A DNA stretch of 64,000 bases from Cognaticolwellia beringensis (lineage in GTDB: Bacteria; Pseudomonadota; Gammaproteobacteria; Enterobacterales; Alteromonadaceae). Positions 43,808 through 52,626 of this stretch are shown here, piece by piece; position 1 is the first letter of the stretch, and the number at the start of each line of letters is the position of its first letter. A program made the translations under genes and the position numbers. Location of the stretch: NCBI RefSeq assembly GCF_002076895.1, contig NZ_CP020465.1:3658001-3722000 (forward strand), given 5' to 3'. The notes beneath the pieces were generated by a model, which was not told where the DNA came from, ran no database searches, and saw only the letters and a list, made by a program, of their open reading frames with translations.

Positions 43808-44776
43808 TTGCGTTATATAGCTATTAATGAACAACAGCAGTTAAGTTTTGATGAAGTTGAAAAACCAGAAATAGGTGACGACGAATGTCTCATCAAAGTC
43901 AGGGCTATTGGGGTTAATCGCGCTGATATTTTACAAAAGCAAGGCAGCTACCCGCCACCGCCAGGCGAGTCTACTATTCTTGGTATTGAAGCTTGTGGTG
44001 AGTTAGTCGCTATTGGCGATCAACAATCTAGCTGGAATATTGGCGATAAGGTTTTCGCTATTGTTCCCGGCGGGGCCTACGCACAATATGTTAAAGTGAA
44101 AACCGAACACTTAATTCAATTGCCTGAAAACTTAACATATGCACAAGGCGCGGCAATCGCGGAAGTTTTTTTAACCGCATATCAATGTTTATTTACTATC
44201 GCTAACTTACAACCTAAAGCGAAAGTGCTTATTCATGCTGGGGCCAGTGGTGTAGGTACTGCTGCTATTCAGCTCGCAAAACACTTAAATTGCCAAGTAA
44301 CAGTTACGGTTGGTAATGAGGATAAAGCTGCGGCCTGTAAAGCGTTAGGTGCAGATGAAGCGATAAATTATCAACAAACTGACTTTGTTGATTGGGCAAA
44401 ACAAAAAGCGCAAAGCTTTGATGTTATTTTAGATGTGGTTGCGGGTGAGTATGTAAATAAAAATATTAGCGTGTGTGCCTTAGACGGTCATATCGTTATG
44501 CTTTCAATGCTGGGTGGTCGGTTTGCAGAAAATGTAGATGTGGCTAAAATGCTAGTCAAGCGAGTCAATATTCACGCTACCACATTACGTAGTCGTAGTA
44601 ATGAATATAAAACCCAACTGATTAACGCCTTTATTCAAGATTTTTATCAGTGTTTTGAATTAGCTTCAATCAGTCCGGTTATATACAAACAATATAGCTG
44701 GCAAGAAGTAGACGTTGCTCATCACGTTATGTTGAATAATGAAAATATCGGCAAAATAGTATTAACGATAGATTAA
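43808..44776 (+). CDS. NAD(P)H quinone oxidoreductase, PIG3-like MDR
   Basis: A 322-aa zinc-independent medium-chain reductase. Segments: CLIKVRAIGVNRADILQKQGSYPPPPGESTILGIEACGELVAIG, KVFAIVPGGAYAQYVKV, the NAD(P)-binding AKVLIHAGASGVGTAAIQLAKHL and DEAINYQQTDF. It matches the PIG3/TP53I3 class of NADPH:quinone oxidoreductases. The start is a TTG behind AAAAAGGA. The gene converges on the next one with only two bases between their stops and no terminator. Confidence 0.9.
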   Translation: MRYIAINEQQQLSFDEVEKPEIGDDECLIKVRAIGVNRADILQKQGSYPPPPGESTILGIEACGELVAIGDQQSSWNIGDKVFAIVPGGAYAQYVKVKTEHLIQLPENLTYAQGAAIAEVFLTAYQCLFTIANLQPKAKVLIHAGASGVGTAAIQLAKHLNCQVTVTVGNEDKAAACKALGADEAINYQQTDFVDWAKQKAQSFDVILDVVAGEYVNKNISVCALDGHIVMLSMLGGRFAENVDVAKMLVKRVNIHATTLRSRSNEYKTQLINAFIQDFYQCFELASISPVIYKQYSWQEVDVAHHVMLNNENIGKIVLTID

Positions 44777-44778
44777 AG

Positions 44779-45705
44779 TTATTCATTGGGTTTATTGATG
44801 ATAACTTTGGTATCTAACTTTCTTACTTTTACATCAACACCTGCTGATACTAAGTTTTCAAAAAAGTCATATATCTGGCAACTGCTAACTTGTTTGCAGA
44901 TAATTTCATATTTTAGAATTGCGGGTTTATGGCTTTGTAACGAAGCTTGATTTAGCCAATACAGTGCCTTGCTGAGATCTTTTTCAACATATTGCCCGTT
45001 AATATACATTTCTGCTAAGTTTACCTGTCCCGCAGCAAAGTCGTAATTTGCTGATTTAGTAAATAATTCAAATGCTTGTTGCAGGTTAGTTTCACTGAAT
45101 CGTTCGTTAAGAAAAGCTTCACCTATTAAATTATCTCTGCGCCCTTGTATGTATATACTGCTACGGATTTTTCTTTGTTCTGGACTAATCCGTTGGCCGA
45201 AAAGCTTATCGCGCACTGGGCGCATGGCTTGATAAATTGCACCATCATCGAGTTTTTGTAGGATTTGTTGGTGTTTATAATCATAGCGTTTAACTTCGAA
45301 ATATTTTTTATAGGTTAATTGACCATAGTAAAGGCTATTAATCACCGCGTGGTGGTTTGGATAGTAAAAACGGCCATACGTTAAGGTAATAATATCACCG
45401 GTTATATCAACTACCTTGGCAAGTCGGTACTTTTCATTCGGTCTGAGATCATGACTTAAAAGGCGAAAATCTAAAAAATAAATATCATTAACTTTTGGCG
45501 AGGAGATTATTTCAAACGTTTGTTGTTTTTCTTGATTGTTTTTATAAATGGTATGGTAGCTGTAATAGGCTAAACAAAGTAATACGGGGATTATAAATGA
45601 TTTTCTTAACAATATTACCTGTTGTAATGATTGCAAAAAAGTGGACAGTTTGAGTATTTTTATTGGCTGAAAATCGTTACCTTTGTTCGCACTTACTTTA
45701 ACCAT
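44779..45705 (-). CDS. Sel1-like repeat membrane protein
   Basis: A 308-aa protein with one transmembrane helix at about residues 36-52 (FIIPVLLCLAYYSYHTI) and a large exported or cytoplasmic part. Two Sel1/TPR-like helical repeats are visible near the end (NLQQAFELFTKSANYDFAAGQVNLAEMYINGQYVEKDLSKALYWLNQASLQSHKPA). The central part is beta-rich (DIITLTYGRFYYPNHHAVINSLYYGQLTYKKYFEVKRYDY) and unrecognised. It probably takes part in protein-protein contacts at the inner membrane. AAGGA precedes the ATG. Confidence 0.75.
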   Translation of the reverse strand: MVKVSANKGNDFQPIKILKLSTFLQSLQQVILLRKSFIIPVLLCLAYYSYHTIYKNNQEKQQTFEIISSPKVNDIYFLDFRLLSHDLRPNEKYRLAKVVDITGDIITLTYGRFYYPNHHAVINSLYYGQLTYKKYFEVKRYDYKHQQILQKLDDGAIYQAMRPVRDKLFGQRISPEQRKIRSSIYIQGRRDNLIGEAFLNERFSETNLQQAFELFTKSANYDFAAGQVNLAEMYINGQYVEKDLSKALYWLNQASLQSHKPAILKYEIICKQVSSCQIYDFFENLVSAGVDVKVRKLDTKVIINKPNE

Positions 45706-46109
45706 TGTATGTCCTTATAAATGTTGACTAGCCTAATGCTACTTTATGGGCAAAGCATCAATTTAACTTGAAGTTGTACTTTTTGTTGGTGGAATAAATA
45801 ATACTAACATCTTCGTAATCTATAATAAATGTTGAAAAATAATCCTATTTTATTAGCTTAAATTTTCTTCATAAATATAGAGTAAGGGCTATTTTTTTTA
45901 TCTTCATTGGCTTAACGATGCAACTGAATGGAGAATGATTTCTCGCCTTTACCACTGACTAATATCTGCATAATTTTATTACTAATTAGTCGATACTCAA
46001 GCTTGTTTGGAAAGTCATGTAATTAGTTTGCAAAGATAAATAATTTATCTTTGCATTCGATTAATTTAAAGGCAATGATGGCTAGCACCTGCCTTTTGGC
46101 CATAGTTAT
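45706..46109. other. Intergenic, no gene
   Basis: AT-rich spacer between the Sel1-like gene (upstream side) and the DUF1653 gene stop. No promoter, repeat or RNA gene can be supported. Confidence 0.4.
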
Positions 46110-46316
46110 TTACCCGACATATTCAAAACGTTTGATTGTCTTACCTTCTCTTTCAATGGTCTCGTCAAACATAGACAGTGGTCTAACCCAAATCGCACGT
46201 TCGCCATATTCAGGTTGATATACCACCATAGTTTCTTCGGTTTCACTGTGTGTTGCTAGATGAAGCACTTGGTAAAAGTTACCTTTAAAATGTTGATAAC
46301 GTCCGATTTTTAGCAT
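46110..46316 (-). CDS. DUF1653 family protein
   Basis: A 68-aa protein with MLKIGRYQHFKGNFYQVLHLATHSETEE and VVYQPEYGERAIWVRPLSMFDE, both diagnostic of DUF1653. No function is known for the family. It starts after the moaE stop, within a few bases, and runs in the same direction, so it is likely to be the last cistron of the moa operon. The frame extends into moaE (to 46385) but family members start at the ATG at 46316. Confidence 0.85.
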   Translation of the reverse strand: MLKIGRYQHFKGNFYQVLHLATHSETEETMVVYQPEYGERAIWVRPLSMFDETIEREGKTIKRFEYVG

Positions 46317-46332
46317 GAATATCTCAATATGT

Positions 46333-46803
46333 TTAGTTGGCTTGGTCGTTGGTAAGTTTTTTTGACCATTGTTGAGAAACCTCATTGTCGCTAGCTTTGG
46401 CTTCTAGCCATTTGCTACCTTGTGAGGTGAGTTCTTTTTTCCAAAATGGAGCTTTGGTTTTTAGAAAGTCGATAAGAAATTCGCAAGCAGCAAATGCCGC
46501 CTTACGATGTTGGCTAGTTACGCCAATAAAAACAATTTGTTCACCAAGCTTTAAATCGCCAACCCGATGAATAATGGTAATTTTATTAAGCGGCCAATGC
46601 TCGCGAGCTTCAGTTTCTAGGTTCTGTAACACTTTTTCTGTCATGCCTGGGTAGTGCTCTAAAGATAAGCCTTGAACGCCAAGCCCTTCGTTAAAGTCTC
46701 TTACTTTTCCGACAAAAGTGACTATGGCACCGTCTTGGTTGTCAGTGGCGAGTTTTTGATACTCATCAGCAACGTCAAAATCGTTTTGTTGTACATAAAT
46801 CAT
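46333..46803 (-). CDS. moaE: Molybdopterin synthase catalytic subunit MoaE
   Basis: A 156-aa MoaE. Motifs: GAIVTFVGKVRDFNEGLGVQGLSLEHYPGMTEK near the N-terminus, IHRVGDLKLGEQIVFIGVTSQHRKAAFAACEFLIDFLKTKAPFWKKE in the middle (with the lysine pair used for substrate binding). It pairs with MoaD to insert two sulfurs into precursor Z. The start is the ATG at 46803, one base after the moaD stop, so the two are co-translated. The longer frame overlapping moaD is rejected. Confidence 0.95.
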   Translation of the reverse strand: MIYVQQNDFDVADEYQKLATDNQDGAIVTFVGKVRDFNEGLGVQGLSLEHYPGMTEKVLQNLETEAREHWPLNKITIIHRVGDLKLGEQIVFIGVTSQHRKAAFAACEFLIDFLKTKAPFWKKELTSQGSKWLEAKASDNEVSQQWSKKLTNDQAN

Positions 46804-46804
46804 A

Positions 46805-47056
46805 TTAGCCGCCGGTAACTGGAGGAAAGAAGGCGACTTCATCACCTTCATTAACGCTATGTGACCAGTCAGTGATCTGCTGGTTAACAGCAACAAGTAA
46901 ACTATCTGCAGCCATAACCTTAGCCCATAAATCATTCGTTTTAGCGAGTTGCTGACGAATATCTTCTGTGGTCATGTTTTCGCTTGCGGGTACTTGCATG
47001 CTATCGGTTGACAATTGTTCGCGAAGGCGAGCAAAAAATAATACCTTTATCATCAT
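46805..47056 (-). CDS. moaD: Molybdopterin synthase sulfur carrier subunit MoaD
   Basis: An 83-aa ubiquitin-fold protein ending VTGG. The C-terminal Gly-Gly is thiocarboxylated and carries sulfur to MoaE. The opening KVLFFARLREQLSTDSMQV, VAVNQQITDWSHSVNEGDEVAFFPPVTGG at the end, and the length are typical. AAAGGAG directly precedes a double ATG. It is the second gene of moaCDE. Confidence 0.95.
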   Translation of the reverse strand: MMIKVLFFARLREQLSTDSMQVPASENMTTEDIRQQLAKTNDLWAKVMAADSLLVAVNQQITDWSHSVNEGDEVAFFPPVTGG

Positions 47057-47063
47057 CGCTCCT

Positions 47064-47558
47064 TTATTTAGTCACTTCATTGTGAAAATAGCTGCCAGAC
47101 TTTCCACCTTGTTTTTCACATAAATGAATGTTGGTAATTATCATATCTTTTTGTACGGCTTTACACATGTCGTAAATGGTCAGGGCTGCAGTTGAAGCTG
47201 CCGTTAATGCTTCCATTTCTACGCCAGTTTTACCTGATAATTTACATAGCGCGGTAATTTTAACGCGGTTATGTTGAGGCTCGGCAACTATATCAACTTC
47301 AATTTTGGTTAACATCAAAGGGTGGCAAAGTGGGATGAGTTCACTGGTTTTTTTTGCCGCCATAATACCGGCAATTCTAGCCGTAGCAAAAACATCACCT
47401 TTGTGGTGTTTACCTTCAACAATCATTGCTAGCGTTTGTGCTGACATTTCAATGTAAGCTTGAGCGATAGCCGTGCGCTCAGTAACTTTTTTTTCAGTAA
47501 CGTCAACCATATGGGCATCGCCATCGGCATTAATATGAGTAAATTCGTTGCTCTTCAA
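47064..47558 (-). CDS. moaC: Cyclic pyranopterin monophosphate synthase MoaC
   Basis: A 164-aa MoaC, which converts the MoaA product to cyclic pyranopterin monophosphate. Motifs: [15 protein letters not shown] at the start, [37 protein letters not shown], and [30 protein letters not shown]. The start is TTG at 47558, with homologs beginning at about the same place. It is the first gene of moaCDE-DUF1653; moaA and moaB are not in the window. Confidence 0.95.
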   Translation of the reverse strand: MKSNEFTHINADGDAHMVDVTEKKVTERTAIAQAYIEMSAQTLAMIVEGKHHKGDVFATARIAGIMAAKKTSELIPLCHPLMLTKIEVDIVAEPQHNRVKITALCKLSGKTGVEMEALTAASTAALTIYDMCKAVQKDMIITNIHLCEKQGGKSGSYFHNEVTK

Positions 47559-48090
47559 AAAATAATCTCTTTTATTGTTAGCTATATAATAGCTTTTCTA
47601 AAAATACATCCTTTATATTATACCAATTTGACCAATTAAGTGACCTACTTTTTTATGAGGAAAAATGAATAAATACAAGGTGTAAAATCTATAAATAGTT
47701 ATTCTACTTATAAATTTTACAATACCGGCGTTTATTATTTTAACCTTTAAAAATGAGCAGATACTTAATCCATTTCGTTTTACCTTATCTCAGCGCTTAC
47801 TGTGTGACTATTTAGAACTTTTTAAAGAACAAATATATTCGATTTTTAATTTAAAGCGATCAGTACGATATTTATTAAAATAGAAGTGAGCGTGTTAAAT
47901 CGAAACATTGAATATAGTAATTATATAACTAGTAGGGGTTTTAACCTTTTTCTGTGCGTGAGTTTAAAGTAATAAAATATTTATTTTTATAGGTATAGCT
48001 AAGTTCACCACGATGAAATCAAATAACTTAATGTAAGTTTTAGCACTCCATTTATCACATAAATAAAAATATTATTTAGTTATGTTGTTT

Positions 48091-48136
48091 TATATATGCA
48101 ACGTAATGGTATATATGCAACATATTGATATATATG
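48091..48136. repeat. Three TATATATG motifs at 19-bp steps
   Basis: TATATATG begins at 48091, 48110 and 48129; the first two copies continue as TATATATGCAAC. The regular 19-bp phasing (nearly two helical turns) upstream of the cytochrome gene suggests iterated binding sites, but chance in AT-rich DNA is possible. Confidence 0.4.
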
Positions 48137-48192
48137 ATATAAATATTTAAGGGTCTATAATGTAATTTAATTAAAGCAAAATATAAATTGAG

Positions 48193-48214
48193 TGACCTGG
48201 TCAACTAAATTCAG
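48193..48214. mobile_element. Solitary IS3-type terminal sequence, 22 bp
   Basis: The 22 bases are identical to the left end of the IS at 19365-19386, after which the two sequences diverge. No transposase or opposite end lies nearby. It lies 43 to 57 bases before the candidate starts of the octaheme cytochrome gene. Confidence 0.7.
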
Positions 48215-48256
48215 CCTTTGTTCAAAGCGCGTTGAAATATTTTGTTAATCGGCTCT

Positions 48257-50467
48257 ATGAGGATTTATATTTTGAAAACGCATTTCTTACCGTATTTTTT
48301 GTCCCTTACTTTACTTACCGTACTTTCTACTCAAGCTGCTGATATACAAGGTCACGACTTTAATAAAGCAAAGCCTATTTCAAATGAAACATGTACATCA
48401 TGTCATGTGCAATCAGAAAAAAATTGGAGGCAGTCTGATCATGCTAAAGCGATGATGATTGCAGACAATAGCTCGGTATTAGCCGACTTCTCTAATGTGA
48501 GTGTTGAACATTATGGCCAGAAGGCCCTATTTTTTATAAAAGATAATCGTTACCAAGTAACGATATCTTACGACGATAAATCTGATACATATCCGATTAA
48601 GTATACTTTTGGACATTTTCCATTACAGCAATACTTAGTTGAAACTGAGCAAGGAAGTTTGCACGTACTACCGTTTGCTTGGGATGCACGAACTAAAAAA
48701 GAAGGTGGTCAGCGCTGGTATCATAATTATAGCCATGAAGAGATTCGTCCTGAAGACAGATTACATTGGCGACAACCATTACAGAATTGGAATGGCATGT
48801 GTGCAGACTGCCACTCTGATGGACTTGTGAGAAATTATGACGCTGAGAAAAACAACTTTAATACGCAATTTGATAATATTAATGTAGGTTGCTTGTCGTG
48901 TCATGATGATATGACAGAACATGCCAAAGCACCTGCTAAAGAAAAAAATAGCGTTGATATCGTTGCTCTTAATAACCCTATAGGTCAATGGTTAAGAGGC
49001 GTAGGGGAAAAAACGGCTCACTGGGAAGGTGGCAAACGTGATAATGCTTTTATGGATAATTGTTTTGCTTGTCATTCACTTCGTGCACCGTTAACTGACG
49101 GCTTTAAAGCTAATAAGCCTTTTTTGGATCAATTTACCCCAAATTTTATTGCTGCTCCTAATTATTATGCTGATGGTCAAATTAAAGAAGAAGTGTATGT
49201 ATATGGTTCATTTTTACAAAGTAAGATGTTTAAGGAAGGCGTTAATTGTTTAGATTGTCACGATAAACATACGATGAAGATAAAAGAAGAAGGTAATGGG
49301 TTATGTTTACAATGCCATGGTGCAGAAGTTTACAACGTAAAAGAGCATCATCAGCATAATAATGATTCAACAGGCGCTCAATGTGTAAATTGTCATATGC
49401 CTGAAACTACCTATATGGGCGTAGATGATAGACGCGACCATAGTTTTAAAATTCCTCGTCCTGACTTATCCCAAACATTTAATACGCCTAATGCTTGTGT
49501 GCAATGCCACGATAATAAGTTGAATGAATGGGCAAGTAAAAACTTAGAGAAATGGCATGGTAAGCCTAAAGCTATGTTAACAAGTAAACAATTACTAATG
49601 ACGTTAAATAGTGGACAAGCCATTACTTTAGAGCATCATTTAAGTGTTATTAGTGATGATAAGCTTGATGTTATAAGCCGAGCTACTGCCATTCAACTAC
49701 TTAGCTACACCACGCCTACGCTGAATGCTAATTTTTTAATGCCGTATCTAACGCATACAGAGCCGTTAATTCGCTTAAGTGCTGCTAGTATCGCAACATT
49801 ACTTCCCCCTATCGATAGAATTAATGGGCTAACGCCTTTATTACAAGATAAATATAAAGCAGTAAGAGTGGCAAGTGCACGAAGTTTAGTTTCAAGTGAT
49901 ATACCTGCACTAAGTCAGCCACTGTTTGATAAAGCTTTTAAAGAATTAACATATTCTTTTGATGTTAATAGCTGGCGTGGCGAAGGGATGGCTAACAAAG
50001 GTGGGTTAGCCGTTGAAATGAATAAAATAACAGATGCAGAAATGTCTTTTAAGAAAAGTATAGAAATAGAGCCTTACTTTGATACAGGTTATATAAACTT
50101 GGCTGATATTTATCGTTCTCAACAAAAATCATTTCAAGCTGGAGCCGTACTGGCTAAAGGGATTAAACTTAATCCAAAGTCTGCCGCGTTACATTATTCT
50201 TATGGCTTGTATTTTGTCCGTCAGAAAAAGCTAGAAAAAGGCATTCCTCTCTTTGAGAAGTCTATAACTCTAATGCCTGATAATGCTCAATATGCATATA
50301 CTTATGTGTTAGCACTCGATGGAGCAGCACAAAGTAAACAGGCATTAATTCAATTAAAAACATTAATCCTGAATTATCAGGACAAAACACAGTTGAAAGA
50401 ATTAGGTTTGTATTTATCACAAAAATTGAATTTGAGAGCGGAATATAATTGGTTTATGCAGTTTTAA
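48257..50467 (+). CDS. Octaheme c-type cytochrome with C-terminal TPR repeats
   Basis: A secreted or periplasmic multiheme cytochrome of about 736 aa. Eight CxxCH haem sites are present: CTSCH, CADCH, CLSCH, CFACH, CLDCH, CLQCH, CVNCH, CVQCH, all in the first 430 residues. Signal peptide: FLPYFLSLTLLTVLSTQAAD. The second half has HEAT-like and then TPR-like repeats (EMSFKKSIEIEPYFDTGYINLADIYRSQQ; AVLAKGIKLNPKSAALHYSYGLYF; LFEKSITLMPDNAQYAYTYV). It probably moves electrons or binds a partner enzyme; no partner gene is near. Start is uncertain: ATG 48257, or TTG 48272 behind GAGGA. Confidence 0.88.
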   Translation: MRIYILKTHFLPYFLSLTLLTVLSTQAADIQGHDFNKAKPISNETCTSCHVQSEKNWRQSDHAKAMMIADNSSVLADFSNVSVEHYGQKALFFIKDNRYQVTISYDDKSDTYPIKYTFGHFPLQQYLVETEQGSLHVLPFAWDARTKKEGGQRWYHNYSHEEIRPEDRLHWRQPLQNWNGMCADCHSDGLVRNYDAEKNNFNTQFDNINVGCLSCHDDMTEHAKAPAKEKNSVDIVALNNPIGQWLRGVGEKTAHWEGGKRDNAFMDNCFACHSLRAPLTDGFKANKPFLDQFTPNFIAAPNYYADGQIKEEVYVYGSFLQSKMFKEGVNCLDCHDKHTMKIKEEGNGLCLQCHGAEVYNVKEHHQHNNDSTGAQCVNCHMPETTYMGVDDRRDHSFKIPRPDLSQTFNTPNACVQCHDNKLNEWASKNLEKWHGKPKAMLTSKQLLMTLNSGQAITLEHHLSVISDDKLDVISRATAIQLLSYTTPTLNANFLMPYLTHTEPLIRLSAASIATLLPPIDRINGLTPLLQDKYKAVRVASARSLVSSDIPALSQPLFDKAFKELTYSFDVNSWRGEGMANKGGLAVEMNKITDAEMSFKKSIEIEPYFDTGYINLADIYRSQQKSFQAGAVLAKGIKLNPKSAALHYSYGLYFVRQKKLEKGIPLFEKSITLMPDNAQYAYTYVLALDGAAQSKQALIQLKTLILNYQDKTQLKELGLYLSQKLNLRAEYNWFMQF

Positions 50468-50942
50468 GTAAACCTGTATGATATTTAGGCTTGAGGTTGT
50501 ATTCATTTTCACACTTAACGTTTAATTTATATTTAAAGCTCAATACATCGGTATTGAGCTTTTTAATTTACGTTAGTACTTGCCCAATGAAGTCGTTAAG
50601 GTGGGAAATAACATGTAGGCCAGGCACTTAATTACATTCTGTGCCGCCATTAAATTACATACAACTTTGCCACTACAGAAATTACAATACTGCAAAAAGC
50701 GGTCATTGATATAATTACGCTTGATGGTAGCTCAGAGCCTAAAGCGGTCAAAAATGGTGGCTAATATTCACCTCAATTTATGTCGGCTAGCATACGAGAG
50801 CAGACATTAACATCAATAACTAGCGAATTTAAACGCTTTTAGATGTTATTTTATAGTTAAGTGTGTGAACTTTTTTAGTTCGTGATCGTATAAACTCTAT
50901 GTGCCAAGAATAAATAAATTCTAAGAAAAATGAGCAAGCTAA
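50468..50942. other. Gap between the cytochrome and MBL genes
   Basis: Apart from the strong terminator at 50535-50564, the sequence shows no gene. AAAGCGGTCA occurs twice near 50697 and 50740. The stretch 50610-50690 has the look of degraded mobile or coding DNA, but nothing can be named. Confidence 0.4.
50535..50564 (+). terminator. Rho-independent terminator after the octaheme cytochrome
   Basis: AAAGCTCAATAC (50535-50546) pairs with GTATTGAGCTTT (50551-50562) over an ATCG loop and runs into TTTTT. The stem is a perfect 12 bp. Confidence 0.92.
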
Positions 50943-51950
50943 ATGAAAAAATTTTCAGCGTTAATATTTACCATTTTCCTATCCTCCAGTGTATCTCAAC
51001 CTTATGCAAAGACTAACGCCCCTTTTGACGGTGTTAAATTTGATAACATTGAGCCTTTTGACGATAAAAGTATATTTGACCTACTCAGTTGGAAAATTAA
51101 GGCTATAAGTGAGTCTACCCCTTGGCCAGATGAAATTGATTCCAAACAGTTTAAAGCCTCTAGCCAAAGATCGGTAAAGCCAATAATTACTGTAATCAGC
51201 CATGCATCAGTTCTTATTCAGATTGATAATTTAAACATACTAACAGATCCTCATTATTCACTCAGAGCTTCACCTGTTCAATTTGCTGGACCCAAAAGAG
51301 TCGTTAAACCTGGAATTGCCTTTGATGATCTGCCTTCAATAGATATCGTTCTTATATCTCATAATCATTATGACCACCTAGATCTTGATACGCTCAAGCG
51401 ATTAAACGAGAGAGATGCTCCCAAATTCGTTGCAGGATTGAAAACAAAGTCATTTCTAGAAGATAATGGAATTGAAGCCGCTGTCGACCTTGATTGGTGG
51501 CAAAATATAACAGCTAATAATACTAAGATTACTTTTGTTCCTTCCCAGCATTGGTCAGCAAGAGGTCTATTCGATAAAAGGGAAATGCTGTGGGGTGGGT
51601 TCTATATTGAAAATAATTATAAGATCTACTTTGCAGGAGACACCGGATACGGGAAATTCTTCAAAGAAATTAAAGAGAAACTCGGCGCACCGGATCTTTC
51701 TTTGATTCCAATTGGAGCGTATGAACCTAGATGGTTCATGAAAGATGCCCACCTTAACCCAAAGGATTCTCTACAAGTATTTAGAGACCTAGAAAGTAAG
51801 AAGATGATCGGTATTCACTTTGGGACTTTTAAGTTAACTGATGAGGGATATAATGATCCAATTCAGACTCTTAATGAAGAAATGAAGAAATTAAACATGG
51901 ATCCTCTAAAAGTAATTATTCCTACTTTTGGAAAGCCTTATTCAATTTAG
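50943..51950 (+). CDS. MBL-fold metallo-hydrolase, NAPE-PLD-like
   Basis: A 335-aa exported metallo-beta-lactamase-fold hydrolase with a signal peptide (FSALIFTIFLSSSVSQPYAK). The zinc-site motif HNHYDHLD, the preceding VISHASVLIQIDNLNILTDPHYSLRASPVQFAGPKR and later FVPSQHWSARGLFDKREMLWGGF, FAGDTGYG and GIHFGTFKLTDE match the NAPE-PLD/UlaG-like group. The substrate is unknown, probably a phosphodiester or a lipid. It is transcribed alone. Confidence 0.88.
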   Translation: MKKFSALIFTIFLSSSVSQPYAKTNAPFDGVKFDNIEPFDDKSIFDLLSWKIKAISESTPWPDEIDSKQFKASSQRSVKPIITVISHASVLIQIDNLNILTDPHYSLRASPVQFAGPKRVVKPGIAFDDLPSIDIVLISHNHYDHLDLDTLKRLNERDAPKFVAGLKTKSFLEDNGIEAAVDLDWWQNITANNTKITFVPSQHWSARGLFDKREMLWGGFYIENNYKIYFAGDTGYGKFFKEIKEKLGAPDLSLIPIGAYEPRWFMKDAHLNPKDSLQVFRDLESKKMIGIHFGTFKLTDEGYNDPIQTLNEEMKKLNMDPLKVIIPTFGKPYSI

Positions 51951-52326
51951 GTTATATTATAGTCAGTTCATTATTGATATCACTTATATATTTTTGAGGC
52001 TAAAAAACATAACAATAGATTATGGCTGCAATAGTTAGTGTTGGTGAAAGCCCACCGTCTGCAATGAGATTGCTGCATGCATTTTATTTAGGTGAGTTAT
52101 AGCAAAAGAAAAGGTCGGCTTTAGGCTTTGATCTGCCGATAAAATCTCAAAAACTTATGTCCGATTTTAGCTAGCTGAAGTATCTAATGATCACTAGCTT
52201 AATGTTAACAAAGATACGACATTTAAATATCTATTTTAAACTTCTATCGTTTGCCAATTTTTTTGTTCCAACTATAGGTTACAATGTACCTTGTTAACTT
52301 AGCGCCTATTGAGTAAGTCATAAAGT
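51951..52326. other. Intergenic, no gene
   Basis: AT-rich, with no supported gene, repeat or terminator. GGTCGGCTTTAGGCTTTGATCTGCC near 52110 is not palindromic. Confidence 0.35.
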
Positions 52327-52626
52327 ATGAAAATGAGTAAAATCTGCCATCGTTTGAACAATAAGTTATTGGCTGTATTAGTCCAAATCAATGAAGAGGC
52401 AAAGCAAGTCGATGGCTTTAGTCATTTAAGTCACACTGTTCAGTTCGATTGCTTCCCTGCCAGTTTATTAGTACATTGCCATTTTAGTGAAGCACAAAAG
52501 CTACGTGTTGCACAGAGCAGTCATACTGAAACCAAATTACAAAAGCAGTTGCATAAATTACTTTTTAAAAAAGGGATCGTGTTAAAAGATCCTAAAATGA
52601 ATTTAAAACTGCAAGGTCCGGCTTAG
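52327..52626 (+). CDS. Unrecognised conserved small protein, 99 aa
   Basis: A 99-aa protein with a basic, helical C-terminus (TKLQKQLHKLLFKKGIVLKDPKMNLKLQGP) and a Cys/His-rich middle (FDCFPASLLVHCHFSEAQ). There is no signal peptide. The composition is that of a real gene. I recall similar short hypothetical proteins in marine gammaproteobacteria but cannot name the family or function. The ribosome binding site is weak, and an ATG six bases further on (52333) is an alternative. Confidence 0.6.
   Translation: MKMSKICHRLNNKLLAVLVQINEEAKQVDGFSHLSHTVQFDCFPASLLVHCHFSEAQKLRVAQSSHTETKLQKQLHKLLFKKGIVLKDPKMNLKLQGPA

Larger units (their letters stand above)
47559..48241. other. Long AT-rich gap between moaC and the cytochrome gene
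   Basis: No gene is seen. It holds a short motif TATATATG starting at 48091, 48110 and 48129, that is at exact 19-base steps, the first two followed by CAAC. A solitary copy of the IS3-type left end lies at 48193-48214. No riboswitch-like structure was recognised upstream of moaC. Confidence 0.5.

Noticed and set aside
47559-47800. A molybdenum-cofactor riboswitch before moaC
   Set aside because: No conserved stems of that riboswitch could be recognised by eye in this AT-rich stretch.
50610-50760. Remnant of a transposase
   Set aside because: The sequence looks degraded and has small repeats (AAAGCGGTCA twice), but no transposase motif could be read in any frame.
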